Shown here: one piece after another, positions 47,581 through 54,006 of the stretch
Layout of the letters: each line of letters begins with the position of its first letter
Position numbering within the stretch: the first letter of the stretch is position 1
Origin: Thermoplasmata archaeon
GTDB lineage: Archaea > Thermoplasmatota > E2 > JACPAO01 > JAHFTW01
DNA: 64,000 bases
Direction of reading: 5' to 3'
Assembly: GCA_023269235.1 (NCBI GenBank)
Contig: JAHFTW010000006.1
Span: 45,271-109,270, forward strand
The notes under the pieces: model-generated
The model's database searches: none
The model's input: only the letters and a program-made list of their open reading frames with translations
Told to the model about the DNA's origin: nothing
Position numbers and translations under genes: made by a program

Positions 47581-47816
47581 GCCGCACCCTGGGCTTCGGC
47601 CCGCGTGCGCTTCGCGGTCGCGAGAGCGTTCTCCGCAGCCACGAGCGCGACCTTCGCGTCGAGCAGGCGGCTCTCTTGGCGTGCCCGCCGGAGGAACCGC
47701 CAGAACGGGATCACGTAGAGGGCGAAGTCCTCGCGGCGCACGCGGTCCCGCGCGATCTGAACCGAAGCCAGGGCGAGAACCACGTCCGCGTCGAGCGGGG
47801 TCATCAGGGGCCTCAT
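47577..47816 (-). CDS. Helical protein (79 aa)
   Basis: A 79-aa helical protein with DVVLALASVQIARDRVRRED, ALYVIPFWRFLRRARQESRL and LDAKVALVAAENALATAKRT. Ala/Arg-rich amphipathic helices. ATG start overlaps the upstream stop; an internal Met5 is an alternative start. Unknown function. Confidence 0.6.
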   Translation of the reverse strand: MRPLMTPLDADVVLALASVQIARDRVRREDFALYVIPFWRFLRRARQESRLLDAKVALVAAENALATAKRTRAEAQGAA

Positions 47817-47959
47817 CGCCCGGTCCTCGCGCGGCGCTTCCGCTGCCGCTCCTCCGTGAAGGCGAAGAGCAGCCAGAGGAAGAGCACGATGAGCAGGCCG
47901 CCGATCAAGGCGCCGAGGAGCGAGAGGGTCTCGCGAACGAGGGCGATGTCGAGCGTCAC
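47813..47959 (-). CDS. Single-span membrane protein (48 aa)
   Basis: A 48-aa protein with one strong hydrophobic segment (LLGALIGGLLIVLFLWLLFA, residues 14-33) and a basic end with EERQRKRRARTGR. GTG start in a GTGA overlap. The positive tail suggests the C-terminus stays in the cytoplasm. Second of the very small early membrane proteins; function unknown. Confidence 0.65.
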   Translation of the reverse strand: MTLDIALVRETLSLLGALIGGLLIVLFLWLLFAFTEERQRKRRARTGR

Positions 47960-48183
47960 ACGGGCTCCTTGTCTCCGTCCGCGAGCAGCCGCGCGAGGTG
48001 CTCGCGGGAGCTCTCCGAGAGGAGGACGGCGATCGCGTGCGCGTAGTCCGGGCGCTTCGACGTCGCCCACACGACGCCGTTGCGCGAGACGACTTCGAAG
48101 CCGCGGCGTGCCGGGAGAGCGCGGAAGCTCGGCCCAGCGGGGGCCGGGACCGGGACGGGGGCGGGAGTCGGGTTCGCGCTCAC
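47956..48183 (-). CDS. Hypothetical protein (75 aa)
   Basis: A 75-aa protein with a Pro-rich start and a compact C-terminal part with ARRGFEVVSRNGVVWATSKR and AHAIAVLLSESSREHLARLL. GTG start and stop overlap neighbours. No family recognised. Confidence 0.6.
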   Translation of the reverse strand: MSANPTPAPVPVPAPAGPSFRALPARRGFEVVSRNGVVWATSKRPDYAHAIAVLLSESSREHLARLLADGDKEPV

Positions 48184-48410
48184 GTCCGGGCTCCCCGCTC
48201 CTCCGCGCGGAAGGAGGTCATCCGCTCGATCCAGCGCTTCGCGTAGAGCGCGTCCGCCTCGGCCTCACCCTTCAAGCGGACCGGGCCGCTCTCGATCTCG
48301 GGCCAGCCGAACTCCGCGAGGGTCTTGAGCCCACGCAGCACGCGGCGCGTCAGGAACGGGCGGCGGAACGTGCGCGGAGGCGGAGCGGCGACGGGACGGG
48401 GGGCGCTCAT
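48180..48410 (-). CDS. Hypothetical protein (76 aa)
   Basis: A 76-aa basic protein with RVLRGLKTLAEFGWPEIESG and EADALYAKRWIERMTSFRAE. The last part is a charged helix. Coupled by ATGA and GTGA overlaps. No family recognised. Confidence 0.55.
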   Translation of the reverse strand: MSAPRPVAAPPPRTFRRPFLTRRVLRGLKTLAEFGWPEIESGPVRLKGEAEADALYAKRWIERMTSFRAEERGART

Positions 48411-48607
48411 GACCGGGCCTCGCTGGGCTCGTTCATGCCGTCGGCTTCGAGCCCGCTCTTCGCCGGCGCGTGCCCGCAGCAGCCGCCCGCCATGCACTTG
48501 TCGCAGAGGTCGCGCGAGCAGACGGCGCAGTAGTCCAGCGTGGCGAAGTCCGCCGGCTGACCGCACCGCTCGCAGCCGTGGGCGTCGGGGGGCCGCGTCG
48601 CGCTCAC
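48407..48607 (-). CDS. Cys-rich zinc-finger-like protein (66 aa)
   Basis: A 66-aa protein with eight cysteines: CERCGQPADF, then YCAVCSRDLCDKCMAGGCCG. The spacing of four CxxC-type pairs suggests two interleaved zinc sites as in RING- or B-box-like fingers. GTG start in a GTGA overlap. Such small Cys-rich proteins often bind host proteins; the target is unknown. Confidence 0.65.
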   Translation of the reverse strand: MSATRPPDAHGCERCGQPADFATLDYCAVCSRDLCDKCMAGGCCGHAPAKSGLEADGMNEPSEARS

Positions 48608-48792
48608 GCTGCACGCTCCTTCCACCGCAGCGCGGCCCGCTGGTCGGCGACCAAGGTGAGCCGGTCGCAGGCCCGGGCGTGCTGTGTGGCGCGCTTGACG
48701 TCGCCCGTGTGAACGAGGACCCACGCGGCCATCCGCGCGTGCCCGTCGATCGCGTCCTCGAGCGTTGAGGGGGTCCAGGCGAAGGTCTTCAT
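48604..48792 (-). CDS. Small helical protein (62 aa)
   Basis: A 62-aa helical protein with TPSTLEDAIDGHARMAAWVL and HARACDRLTLVADQRAALRW. ATGA and GTGA overlaps on either side. No family recognised. Confidence 0.55.
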   Translation of the reverse strand: MKTFAWTPSTLEDAIDGHARMAAWVLVHTGDVKRATQHARACDRLTLVADQRAALRWKERAA

Positions 48793-49067
48793 GCCGCCAC
48801 CTCGGCCTTCTTCGGGGGCGACCAACGGGCCGGGATGATCGGGTCGACGGCGGCGTTCCCGCACGGGCACCGGCCGCGGACGAGCTCGACGACGCGGCCG
48901 CAGCCCTCCTCGGGGCAGTAAGCGCGCGAGACGTGCGGAGGAAGCGATGCCCGGACCTCGAAGGTCGCGCGCATTCGCCGGACCTCCTCGCGCGCCCGGG
49001 CGAGCGCGGCGTCCTCCGGAGAGAGGTTGCGCGCCGGCCGAAGCAGGCGCACGATCAGGGCTGTCAT
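48789..49067 (-). CDS. Zinc-ribbon-like protein (92 aa)
   Basis: A 92-aa protein. Helical start (EDAALARAREEVRRMRATFE), then YCPEEGCGRVVELVRGRCPC with four cysteines in a zinc-ribbon spacing, and a basic tail PARWSPPKKAEVAA. ATGA overlaps on both sides. Possible nucleic-acid or host-protein binder. Confidence 0.6.
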   Translation of the reverse strand: MTALIVRLLRPARNLSPEDAALARAREEVRRMRATFEVRASLPPHVSRAYCPEEGCGRVVELVRGRCPCGNAAVDPIIPARWSPPKKAEVAA

Positions 49068-49216
49068 TCGTTCCCCTTTCCGGCCGCCGGTGACACGGCG
49101 GCCTTCTTCTTTCGGGACATGAACCACTCGAACGCGGCGCGGCGAGCGGCCACGGCTGCGCCGTACAGCGCGCGGCAGCGCGGGTCCGCGCAGCGGGAAG
49201 GCTTCGTCTCCTTCAC
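49064..49216 (-). CDS. Small Cys-pair protein (50 aa)
   Basis: A 50-aa basic protein with SRCADPRCRALYGAAVAARR and FMSRKKKAAV. GTG start in a GTGA overlap and stop in an ATGA overlap. Two cysteines only, so a zinc site would need a partner. No family recognised. Confidence 0.55.
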   Translation of the reverse strand: MKETKPSRCADPRCRALYGAAVAARRAAFEWFMSRKKKAAVSPAAGKGNE

Positions 49217-49635
49217 CGTCCGCCTCCGGCCGCGGCGCGCCGGCTGAGGTGCAGGGGGGCGAAGAGCTTCTCCGCCCACTTCCGGCTCAGCGAGTCCTCC
49301 CACTGCGCGATGCGGCGGCGAGTCGTGAACCAGCGGCCGCCGGGCGCCGGGACGAAAAGGACGTCGAGCCCGTAGTCGCGGACCTTCTGCGGGTCTCGCA
49401 GCCAGTCGCGCACCGTCTCCACCGAGGCCCGGAGGCGCGGGGCGAAGTCGGGGAGCCAGATCGGATCGTCGTCGTGCGCCCCGCCGACGCGCGCCTCGAG
49501 CGCGGCGAGCCTCTCCGCCAGGACGACGAGCGTCTCAGAGGAGGCGGGACCGCCCGCCGCCATCCCTCCGACGGCGGGCGGCTGAGGAGGCGGGACTGAA
49601 GGGACGGAGGCGAGGGAGGATGCGCGCCTACGCAC
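49213..49635 (-). CDS. MerR/excisionase-like DNA-binding protein
   Basis: A 140-aa protein with a Pro-rich start and a C-terminal domain (residues 55-125) with DFAPRLRASVETVRDWLRDP, then GLDVLFVPAPGGRWFTTRRR and IAQWEDSLSRKW. A helix-turn-helix followed by a wing in which R-W-F-x-x-R appears is like the MerR-type domain of excisionases and small terminase-like adaptors. It could be the excisionase, but it is more than 3 kb from the integrase and on the other strand, so this remains open. GTG start. Confidence 0.5.
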   Translation of the reverse strand: MRRRASSLASVPSVPPPQPPAVGGMAAGGPASSETLVVLAERLAALEARVGGAHDDDPIWLPDFAPRLRASVETVRDWLRDPQKVRDYGLDVLFVPAPGGRWFTTRRRIAQWEDSLSRKWAEKLFAPLHLSRRAAAGGGR

Positions 49636-49996
49636 GGAGCGCCTCCTTCGGGAAGAGCGCGATCTGCCGGAGCGCCGGCACGTTCAGCTCGGCACGAACA
49701 CGCACCCGAACGGCGTCGGCGTACTGCGCCTCGAGCTCGTCCGCGTCGCGCCGCTCCATCGTCGCAACGAGGACACCGGCCAGCTCGCGAGAGAGCCTCT
49801 GCTTCCCGGTGAGCTGACGTCGGATGGAGGACTCGTCGAAGCCGGTCAGGACGACGAGGCCGGGGAGCATGCCGTGGCGGTAGACGTTCAGGTAGAGGAA
49901 GCGCCCGAACGCGAGCGTCTCCGGGGAGTCGCCGCTGGATTTCGGGCGCGACTTCGGGCGTGACACGGAGGCGAACAAGGCGGAGGTTTCGCTCAT
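49628..49996 (-). CDS. Hypothetical early regulator-like protein (122 aa)
   Basis: A 122-aa protein with a Ser/Lys-rich start, FGRFLYLNVYRHGMLPGLVV, then GFDESSIRRQLTGKQRLSRE and two helices ATMERRDADELEAQYADAVR. The R-R-Q-L-T-G-K-Q-R-L-S-R-E-L part could be a DNA-binding helix pair. Position early in the leftward operon is where lambda-type phages keep a delayed-early regulator; nothing more specific is visible. ATG start six bases from the upstream stop. Confidence 0.5.
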   Translation of the reverse strand: MSETSALFASVSRPKSRPKSSGDSPETLAFGRFLYLNVYRHGMLPGLVVLTGFDESSIRRQLTGKQRLSRELAGVLVATMERRDADELEAQYADAVRVRVRAELNVPALRQIALFPKEALRA

Positions 49997-50001
49997 GAGC
50001 G

Positions 50002-50277
50002 TTACGCAGCCCCCGCAGCCACGCGGCCCACCATGCCGACCGACCCGAGAACGAAACGGACCTCCGTCCGGGAGAGGTACGGGCTCGCGATAGAGGGGGA
50101 CTCCCGGGGAGGTGCCACGACAACCGCCCCCGGGAGCGCCCGCACGCGCTCCGCGAGGGCGTATTTCCACGTCTGCTCGCTTGGCTTCAGGACCCACGCG
50201 ACGAGCGTTCCGTCGCGGTGGACGGTGACGTCGATCCCTTCTGCGGCGAGCCGGGAGCGAACGGACGCGGCGTCCAC
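50002..50277 (-). CDS. Hypothetical protein (91 aa)
   Basis: A 91-aa alpha/beta protein: AASVRSRLAAEGIDVTVHRD, GTLVAWVLKPSEQTWKYALA and RVRALPGAVVVAPPRESPSI. GTG start directly after the upstream stop. No family recognised. Confidence 0.6.
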   Translation of the reverse strand: MDAASVRSRLAAEGIDVTVHRDGTLVAWVLKPSEQTWKYALAERVRALPGAVVVAPPRESPSIASPYLSRTEVRFVLGSVGMVGRVAAGAA

Positions 50278-50278
50278 G

Positions 50279-50716
50279 TCAGGCCGCCCGCTCGTCTGCC
50301 GCAGGAAGGTGGAACAAGGCCCCCCGAAGCCCGTGCTCGCAGCGGTCGACGGCGTTCGGCTCAGAGGTCGAAGAGGCCGGGGAGGGCTCACGCCTCCCGG
50401 CGGCGGAGTCGCACGGATAGTCCGCCGCGCCATGGCTTGCTTCTGCCACCGTGGGATGGGGGGCCGGGTGCGTCTCGGTGATGGCCGCGATCTCGGCCAG
50501 GTGTCTTTCGCCCTGCCGGCCGAGCAGGAAGAGGAACGCCATTTCGAAGCCGGGCTCGAAGAGGAGCCGCTCGCAGAGGCGGACACGCTCCTTCAGCGCG
50601 GCTTCGGTCTCCTGCCACTCCTCGCGGTAGCCCTTGCTGTCGCAGTAGACGCAGGGCTCGCCGTCGAGCAGGCGCGCCCCGTTGCAGTCGGCGCAGGTGA
50701 TGAAGAAGGGGGCCAC
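50279..50716 (-). CDS. Zinc-finger-like protein (145 aa)
   Basis: A 145-aa protein with a DnaJ-type central motif at its start: CADCNGARLLDGEPCVYCDS followed by KGYREEWQE, that is CxxCxG and CxxC. The middle helix (ERLLFEPGFEMAFLFLLGRQ) is hydrophobic, and the end Ser/Glu-rich. Likely zinc-binding. GTG start three bases from the upstream stop. Confidence 0.6.
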   Translation of the reverse strand: MAPFFITCADCNGARLLDGEPCVYCDSKGYREEWQETEAALKERVRLCERLLFEPGFEMAFLFLLGRQGERHLAEIAAITETHPAPHPTVAEASHGAADYPCDSAAGRREPSPASSTSEPNAVDRCEHGLRGALFHLPAADERAA

Positions 50717-50719
50717 GGG

Positions 50720-50881
50720 TTAGGCCGCTCTCAAAAGGAAGTGGGTCGCCGGAGCGATGGCCAGCCGCGGCCCGCGAAACCGGATCACGACGCCGGTCCC
50801 GGCTCCGGGCGACGGCGGCTGCGGAGGCCGGACGTCGGCCGGGCGCTGGAAGAGGAGGAGGTGGCCGAGCGGGCGGGCCAC
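50720..50881 (-). CDS. Small protein after the Cro-like gene (53 aa)
   Basis: A 53-aa protein from GTG at 50881, two bases after the Cro-like stop: hydrophobic start (VARPLGHLLLFQRP), a Pro/Gly linker and a C-terminal strand with VVIRFRGPRLAIAPATHFLL. Second gene of the leftward operon. No family recognised. Confidence 0.5.
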   Translation of the reverse strand: MARPLGHLLLFQRPADVRPPQPPSPGAGTGVVIRFRGPRLAIAPATHFLLRAA

Positions 50882-50883
50882 GG

Positions 50884-51108
50884 TCAGGCCGCCTTGCGCT
50901 CGCGCACAGGGAACAGCTCGCGGACGTCGGCGCCGAGAGCGTCGGCGATGCGGAGGGCGAGGTCGACGCTCGGGCAGGACTCCCCGCGCTCGATGCGGGC
51001 GATGTGCGAGGGGGTCGTCCCGACGGCCTTTGCCAGCGCGTACCCGGAGAGGCTCCGGGCCTGCCGCCTCTTCTCGATCGGGGTCTGCGTTCTCGGCTTC
51101 GGCTTCAT
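50884..51108 (-). CDS. Cro-like repressor, first gene of the leftward operon
   Basis: A 74-aa helix-turn-helix protein (TPIEKRRQARSLSGYALAKA, then VGTTPSHIARIERGESCPSV) divergent from the CI-like gene. The S-G-Y-A-L-A segment is shared with the repressor (LSGYALANA), as expected for two proteins reading the same operators. ATG at 51108 is chosen because it lies 7 nt from a good -10 box; longer readings cross the promoter. It should turn on the lytic programme by blocking the repressor promoter. Confidence 0.85.
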   Translation of the reverse strand: MKPKPRTQTPIEKRRQARSLSGYALAKAVGTTPSHIARIERGESCPSVDLALRIADALGADVRELFPVRERKAA

Positions 51109-51115
51109 GCCGAGA

Positions 51116-51144
51116 AATGTATGCCCTAAGAATGTATGAGTCAA
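51116..51144 (-). promoter_or_regulatory. Leftward early promoter for the cro-like operon
   Basis: Minus strand TTGACT (51139-51144), 17-bp spacer, TACATT (51116-51121), then 7 nt to ATG at 51108, so the mRNA should start at or next to the A of ATG (leaderless). This promoter would drive the early leftward operon. Confidence 0.8.
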
Positions 51145-51171
51145 GGAATATTTCCCGAATTCGGTAAGCCG

Positions 51172-51200
51172 TTGTCGGGTAGCGGCTTGGGGCATAAATT
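51172..51200 (+). promoter_or_regulatory. Repressor promoter
   Basis: TTGTCG (51172-51177), 17-bp spacer, TAAATT (51195-51200), then 7 nt to ATG at 51208, again implying a leaderless mRNA. The -10 lies inside the operator-like GGCATAAATT, so the phage repressor or Cro could switch it off. Confidence 0.75.
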
Positions 51201-51207
51201 CCCAAAT

Positions 51208-51831
51208 ATGGAAATAGGCGAACGCCTCAAGCGGTTCCGCGAGGCGCGCCACCTCAGCGGTTATGCGCTGGCGAACGCCGCCAGCATGACCGCAACCCAC
51301 GTGAAGGCCATCGAGGACGGCACGACGAAGAGCCCCACCGCCGGCACACTGACTCGTCTCGCGGAAGCTCTCGGTATCACGGTGGACGACCTGATCGGGG
51401 CTTCACCCATTCCCCCCGGCGAGAATCACGACGCCGGCCGCCCCGAGCACACCGTCGAGGTGCCGATCCGCGCCATCGCTTCCGGAGGCCCGCCGATCGA
51501 CGCCGAGGAGCTCGAGGGCGAGACGTACCAGCTCCTCCGCCACCTCTACCGCGACGGCCGGTACGTCATCCGGATCGTGGGCGACTCGATGTACCCACAC
51601 TTCTGGTCCGGCGACCTGCTCCTCGTCGAGCCCGCCTCCAGGGTGAAAGACGGTCAGGTCGCGATCGTGAAGGTGAACCGCGAGAGCACGGTGAAGCGGG
51701 TCTTCAAGAGGAAGAAGGGCGGCTGGATTCTGAAGGGCGACAACCCGATGTTCCCGCCGATCGAGGTCGACGCCGAGGAGGTCGAGGTCGTCGGGAGGGT
51801 GCTGAAGATCGTCGACGGCGAGCGGCCGTAG
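51208..51831 (+). CDS. CI/LexA-like phage repressor (S24 peptidase fold)
   Basis: A 207-aa lysogeny repressor. Residues 1-62 are a helix-turn-helix (LKRFREARHLSGYALANAAS, AIEDGTTKSPTAGTL). Residues 82-205 are a LexA-type domain with Ser127 in GDSMYPHFWSGD and Lys163 in STVKRVFKRK as the catalytic pair. The usual Ala-Gly cleavage bond is not obvious; the matching place reads AIASGGPPI (90-98), with Ser-Gly. ATG at 51208 is chosen over an upstream GTG-type start because of the promoter position and because it opens directly on the HTH. Self-cleavage after host DNA damage would induce the prophage. Confidence 0.9.
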   Translation: MEIGERLKRFREARHLSGYALANAASMTATHVKAIEDGTTKSPTAGTLTRLAEALGITVDDLIGASPIPPGENHDAGRPEHTVEVPIRAIASGGPPIDAEELEGETYQLLRHLYRDGRYVIRIVGDSMYPHFWSGDLLLVEPASRVKDGQVAIVKVNRESTVKRVFKRKKGGWILKGDNPMFPPIEVDAEEVEVVGRVLKIVDGERP

Positions 51832-51853
51832 ACTTCCCCCTCCGGAGGTGCCA

Positions 51854-52282
51854 ATGCTCCTCACACTCGTTCTCCTCGCCCAGACGGCGAGTGCGACGCC
51901 CGCGCCCGAGCCGACGCCCACTCCCGACAAGCGCATCGAGATCGCCGCCGCGGCTATCGTGGACGACGCCGGAGCGTCGTTCGTCGAGCGGATCGACTGG
52001 ACGGAGGACACGGCAGCCCGGGCGCCCTCAGCCCCGGAACTCCGCATCTACATGGCTCCGAAGCCGTGGCACCGCTCGCCGCGGAGCCTCAAGCGCGACG
52101 TCGTCGAGAGAGTCGTCAAACTGGACTGGAGATCCTGTAGCTGGGCAGAGCGATACTCCGGAGTCGTCTTCGCTCGCGTCTACGTCGGGGAGACGTATCT
52201 CGGCCGGATCGAGATCCGCGACACCGGCGACCAGGGGCGGGTTGACGGGTTCCATCCCGGCCCCGCCTGGGCGGACCAGTAG
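51854..52282 (+). CDS. Exported protein co-transcribed with the repressor
   Basis: A 142-aa protein with a short signal peptide (MLLTLVLLAQTASATPAPEP; cleavage probably after ASA) and a mature alpha/beta part with ERIDWTEDTA, ELRIYMAPKP, RVYVGETYLGRIEIRD. The ribosome-binding site GGAGG lies 7 nt before ATG. It begins 22 bp after the repressor stop with no promoter in between, so it should be expressed in the lysogen. Lysogen-expressed exported proteins often alter the cell surface or exclude other phages, but this is an inference; no family recognised. Confidence 0.65.
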   Translation: MLLTLVLLAQTASATPAPEPTPTPDKRIEIAAAAIVDDAGASFVERIDWTEDTAARAPSAPELRIYMAPKPWHRSPRSLKRDVVERVVKLDWRSCSWAERYSGVVFARVYVGETYLGRIEIRDTGDQGRVDGFHPGPAWADQ

Positions 52283-52325
52283 CCCGTGCCCCCCCTCCCC
52301 CACCTCGAAGGAGTAGCCTTCCGCG

Positions 52326-52784
52326 ATGCGTCTCGCCGCTCTGCTCGAGCGGACTCCCTCCGGCTGGCGCGGCTGGGTTCCGGCCATACCGGGGCTCGAG
52401 GTCGAAGGGCCGACCTCGGCCGCCGTCGAGGAGGACCTCGCCCGCGCGCTCGAGCGCCACCTGCGTGAACGCTGGGCGGCCGGGACGTTCGAGGCACCGC
52501 CGGACCTGCGATGCTTCAACGTCGAGATCCGCCTGCGCCCGCGGCACGACGAAAGGCGGCCGCTCGAACGGCAGGGCGAGGAGGAGAAGAGGCGGACGCT
52601 CCGGAAGCTCGACGCGGTCCTAGCCGACGGCGCGCGCCTCCCGTCCGGACTCCTGAACGCCGTATTCGAGTACCGACGCGAGGTGCGAGACGAGCTACCG
52701 GACGATCCGCTCCCCGAGGAGCCGGCGCCGCGCGAGGACGAGCTCCCGCCGAACGTCGTCGTCTTCGTCCCGCGCGAGCGCTGA
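52326..52784 (+). CDS. HicB-like N-terminal domain protein
   Basis: A 152-aa protein. Residues 1-50 (LAALLERTPSGWRGWVPAIP, GLEVEGPTSAAVEEDLARAL) resemble the HicB antitoxin fold, a partial RNase H-like domain. The rest is charged and helical with an acidic, Pro-rich end. There is no HicA-like toxin beside it, so it is probably a lone or repurposed domain, perhaps a regulator. Ends one base before the integrase GTG start. Confidence 0.5.
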   Translation: MRLAALLERTPSGWRGWVPAIPGLEVEGPTSAAVEEDLARALERHLRERWAAGTFEAPPDLRCFNVEIRLRPRHDERRPLERQGEEEKRRTLRKLDAVLADGARLPSGLLNAVFEYRREVRDELPDDPLPEEPAPREDELPPNVVVFVPRER

Positions 52785-52785
52785 C

Positions 52786-54006
52786 GTGGGCCTGCACTTT
52801 CAGGACGGGCTCGCCTGGGACGCGAAGGCGAAGCAGTGGCGCATCCGCGTGCAGATCGGAAAGAAGCCGCGGAAGGGAAGCGCCCCGAACAAGGAAGCCG
52901 CGGAGCGGTTCCGCGACGCCCTTCGGCTCGAGAGGACGGCGCGGCGGCTCGGGGTGCCGCTCCCGAAGATCGCTCCGCTCCCGCCGTCGCTCGCCCAGGC
53001 CTTCGCCAGGTACGCCGCCGAACTACGTCAGTACCGGAAGAGCCCTCGGAGCATCGCCCAAGTCGAGAGCGTGGCCGATCTCTGGAAGCGGGCCCTCGGT
53101 CCGGCCCAGCCTGCGAGCCTGACCCGCGAGGACTTCGGTCGGTTCGTCGAATGGGCGGGGCTCCACACGCGCTCGCAGGGGGCGCAGACGCGCGCGGCCG
53201 TGACGATCGCGAAGACCGCCATGAGGATCGTTGGCCTCCCCACGCCGGAAACGCCAAAGGTGAAGGTGCCACGCCGGAGCCGGCCGACGTCGACCGCGAC
53301 GAGCGTCCGGGCCTTCCTCGCGGCGCTCGAGCCGGGGAGCGTCGCGCGCGTCGCGGCCGAGCTCGTCCTCCGCACGGCCTGCCGGGAGGTCGAGGCGCGC
53401 GAACTGACGATCGGAGACGTGGACCTCGACGCCGGGCAGATCGTGTTCGGTCGGCGGAAGGGGGCGCAGCCCGGGCGGGAGAACGCCCCGATCTCCTCCG
53501 GCCTCCGGGCGCACCTCGGGCCGTGGCTCGCCGGCCCGTGCCGCGGAGTGGCGTCGTCCGAGCCGCTCCTCGCCGTGTGGAGCCGCCGCGCGGGGCAGCC
53601 GAAGGCGCGGCACGCCCTGACGCCCTGGACGCTCCAGAAGGCGCTCGGGGCGGCGGGAGAGGCGGCTGGCCTCGGGCGGACCGTGCGCGGCCTGGGCTGG
53701 CTGCGGAATCAGGCGTTGACGCTCGCCGGCGAGACGGGGGCCACCGTCGAGGTTCTCCGCCGAGCTGCGGGGCACACGTCCTCTGCGGTCACGGAAAGGC
53801 ACTACGACCAGAGCCGGCGATGGGCGGCGCGCGAGGCGCTCGCGGAGGCCGTCGGGAGCGTGCTCGACGCGCCTGCTGTACCCGGTATCAGTGGGCAGGG
53901 CAGAGGGGAGAGCCGGGTACAGCCAGGGACGACAGGGGACCCACGGGAGGGCGAAGGGGCGGCGCCCGAGAGCCGGACTTACGCCTCCGGAGACGAGGGG
54001 GGTTAG
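52786..54006 (+). CDS. int: Tyrosine integrase
   Basis: A 406-aa tyrosine recombinase. The first 60 residues look like an arm-binding domain (AKQWRIRVQIGKKPRKGSAP), residues 65-150 like a SAM-like core-binding domain, and residues 165-345 the catalytic domain: R200 in TACREVEARELT, R307 in GWLRNQALTL, H330 in AAGHTSSAV and nucleophile Y340 in ERHYDQS. The first His of the HxxR motif reads Gly. About 60 Gly/Pro-rich residues follow the Tyr. GTG start one base after the previous stop. It lies about 500 bp from the candidate attP and integrates or excises the phage with host IHF-like help and a directionality factor. Confidence 0.9.
   Translation: MGLHFQDGLAWDAKAKQWRIRVQIGKKPRKGSAPNKEAAERFRDALRLERTARRLGVPLPKIAPLPPSLAQAFARYAAELRQYRKSPRSIAQVESVADLWKRALGPAQPASLTREDFGRFVEWAGLHTRSQGAQTRAAVTIAKTAMRIVGLPTPETPKVKVPRRSRPTSTATSVRAFLAALEPGSVARVAAELVLRTACREVEARELTIGDVDLDAGQIVFGRRKGAQPGRENAPISSGLRAHLGPWLAGPCRGVASSEPLLAVWSRRAGQPKARHALTPWTLQKALGAAGEAAGLGRTVRGLGWLRNQALTLAGETGATVEVLRRAAGHTSSAVTERHYDQSRRWAAREALAEAVGSVLDAPAVPGISGQGRGESRVQPGTTGDPREGEGAAPESRTYASGDEGG

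Larger units (their letters stand above)
51109..51207. promoter_or_regulatory. Divergent CI/Cro switch region with operator-like sites
   Basis: 99 bp between the divergent cro-like and repressor genes. Candidate operator elements: GGCATACATT (minus, 51116-51125), CTCATACATT (minus, 51131-51140) and GGCATAAATT (plus, 51191-51200), each overlapping a promoter element; a TTGGG...CCCAA dyad (51187-51205) framing the repressor -10; and the perfect palindrome CCGAATTCGG (51155-51164) midway. Confidence 0.75.

Noticed and set aside
52326..52784. A HicAB toxin-antitoxin system
   Set aside because: Only the HicB-like half is seen; both neighbours are clearly other genes.
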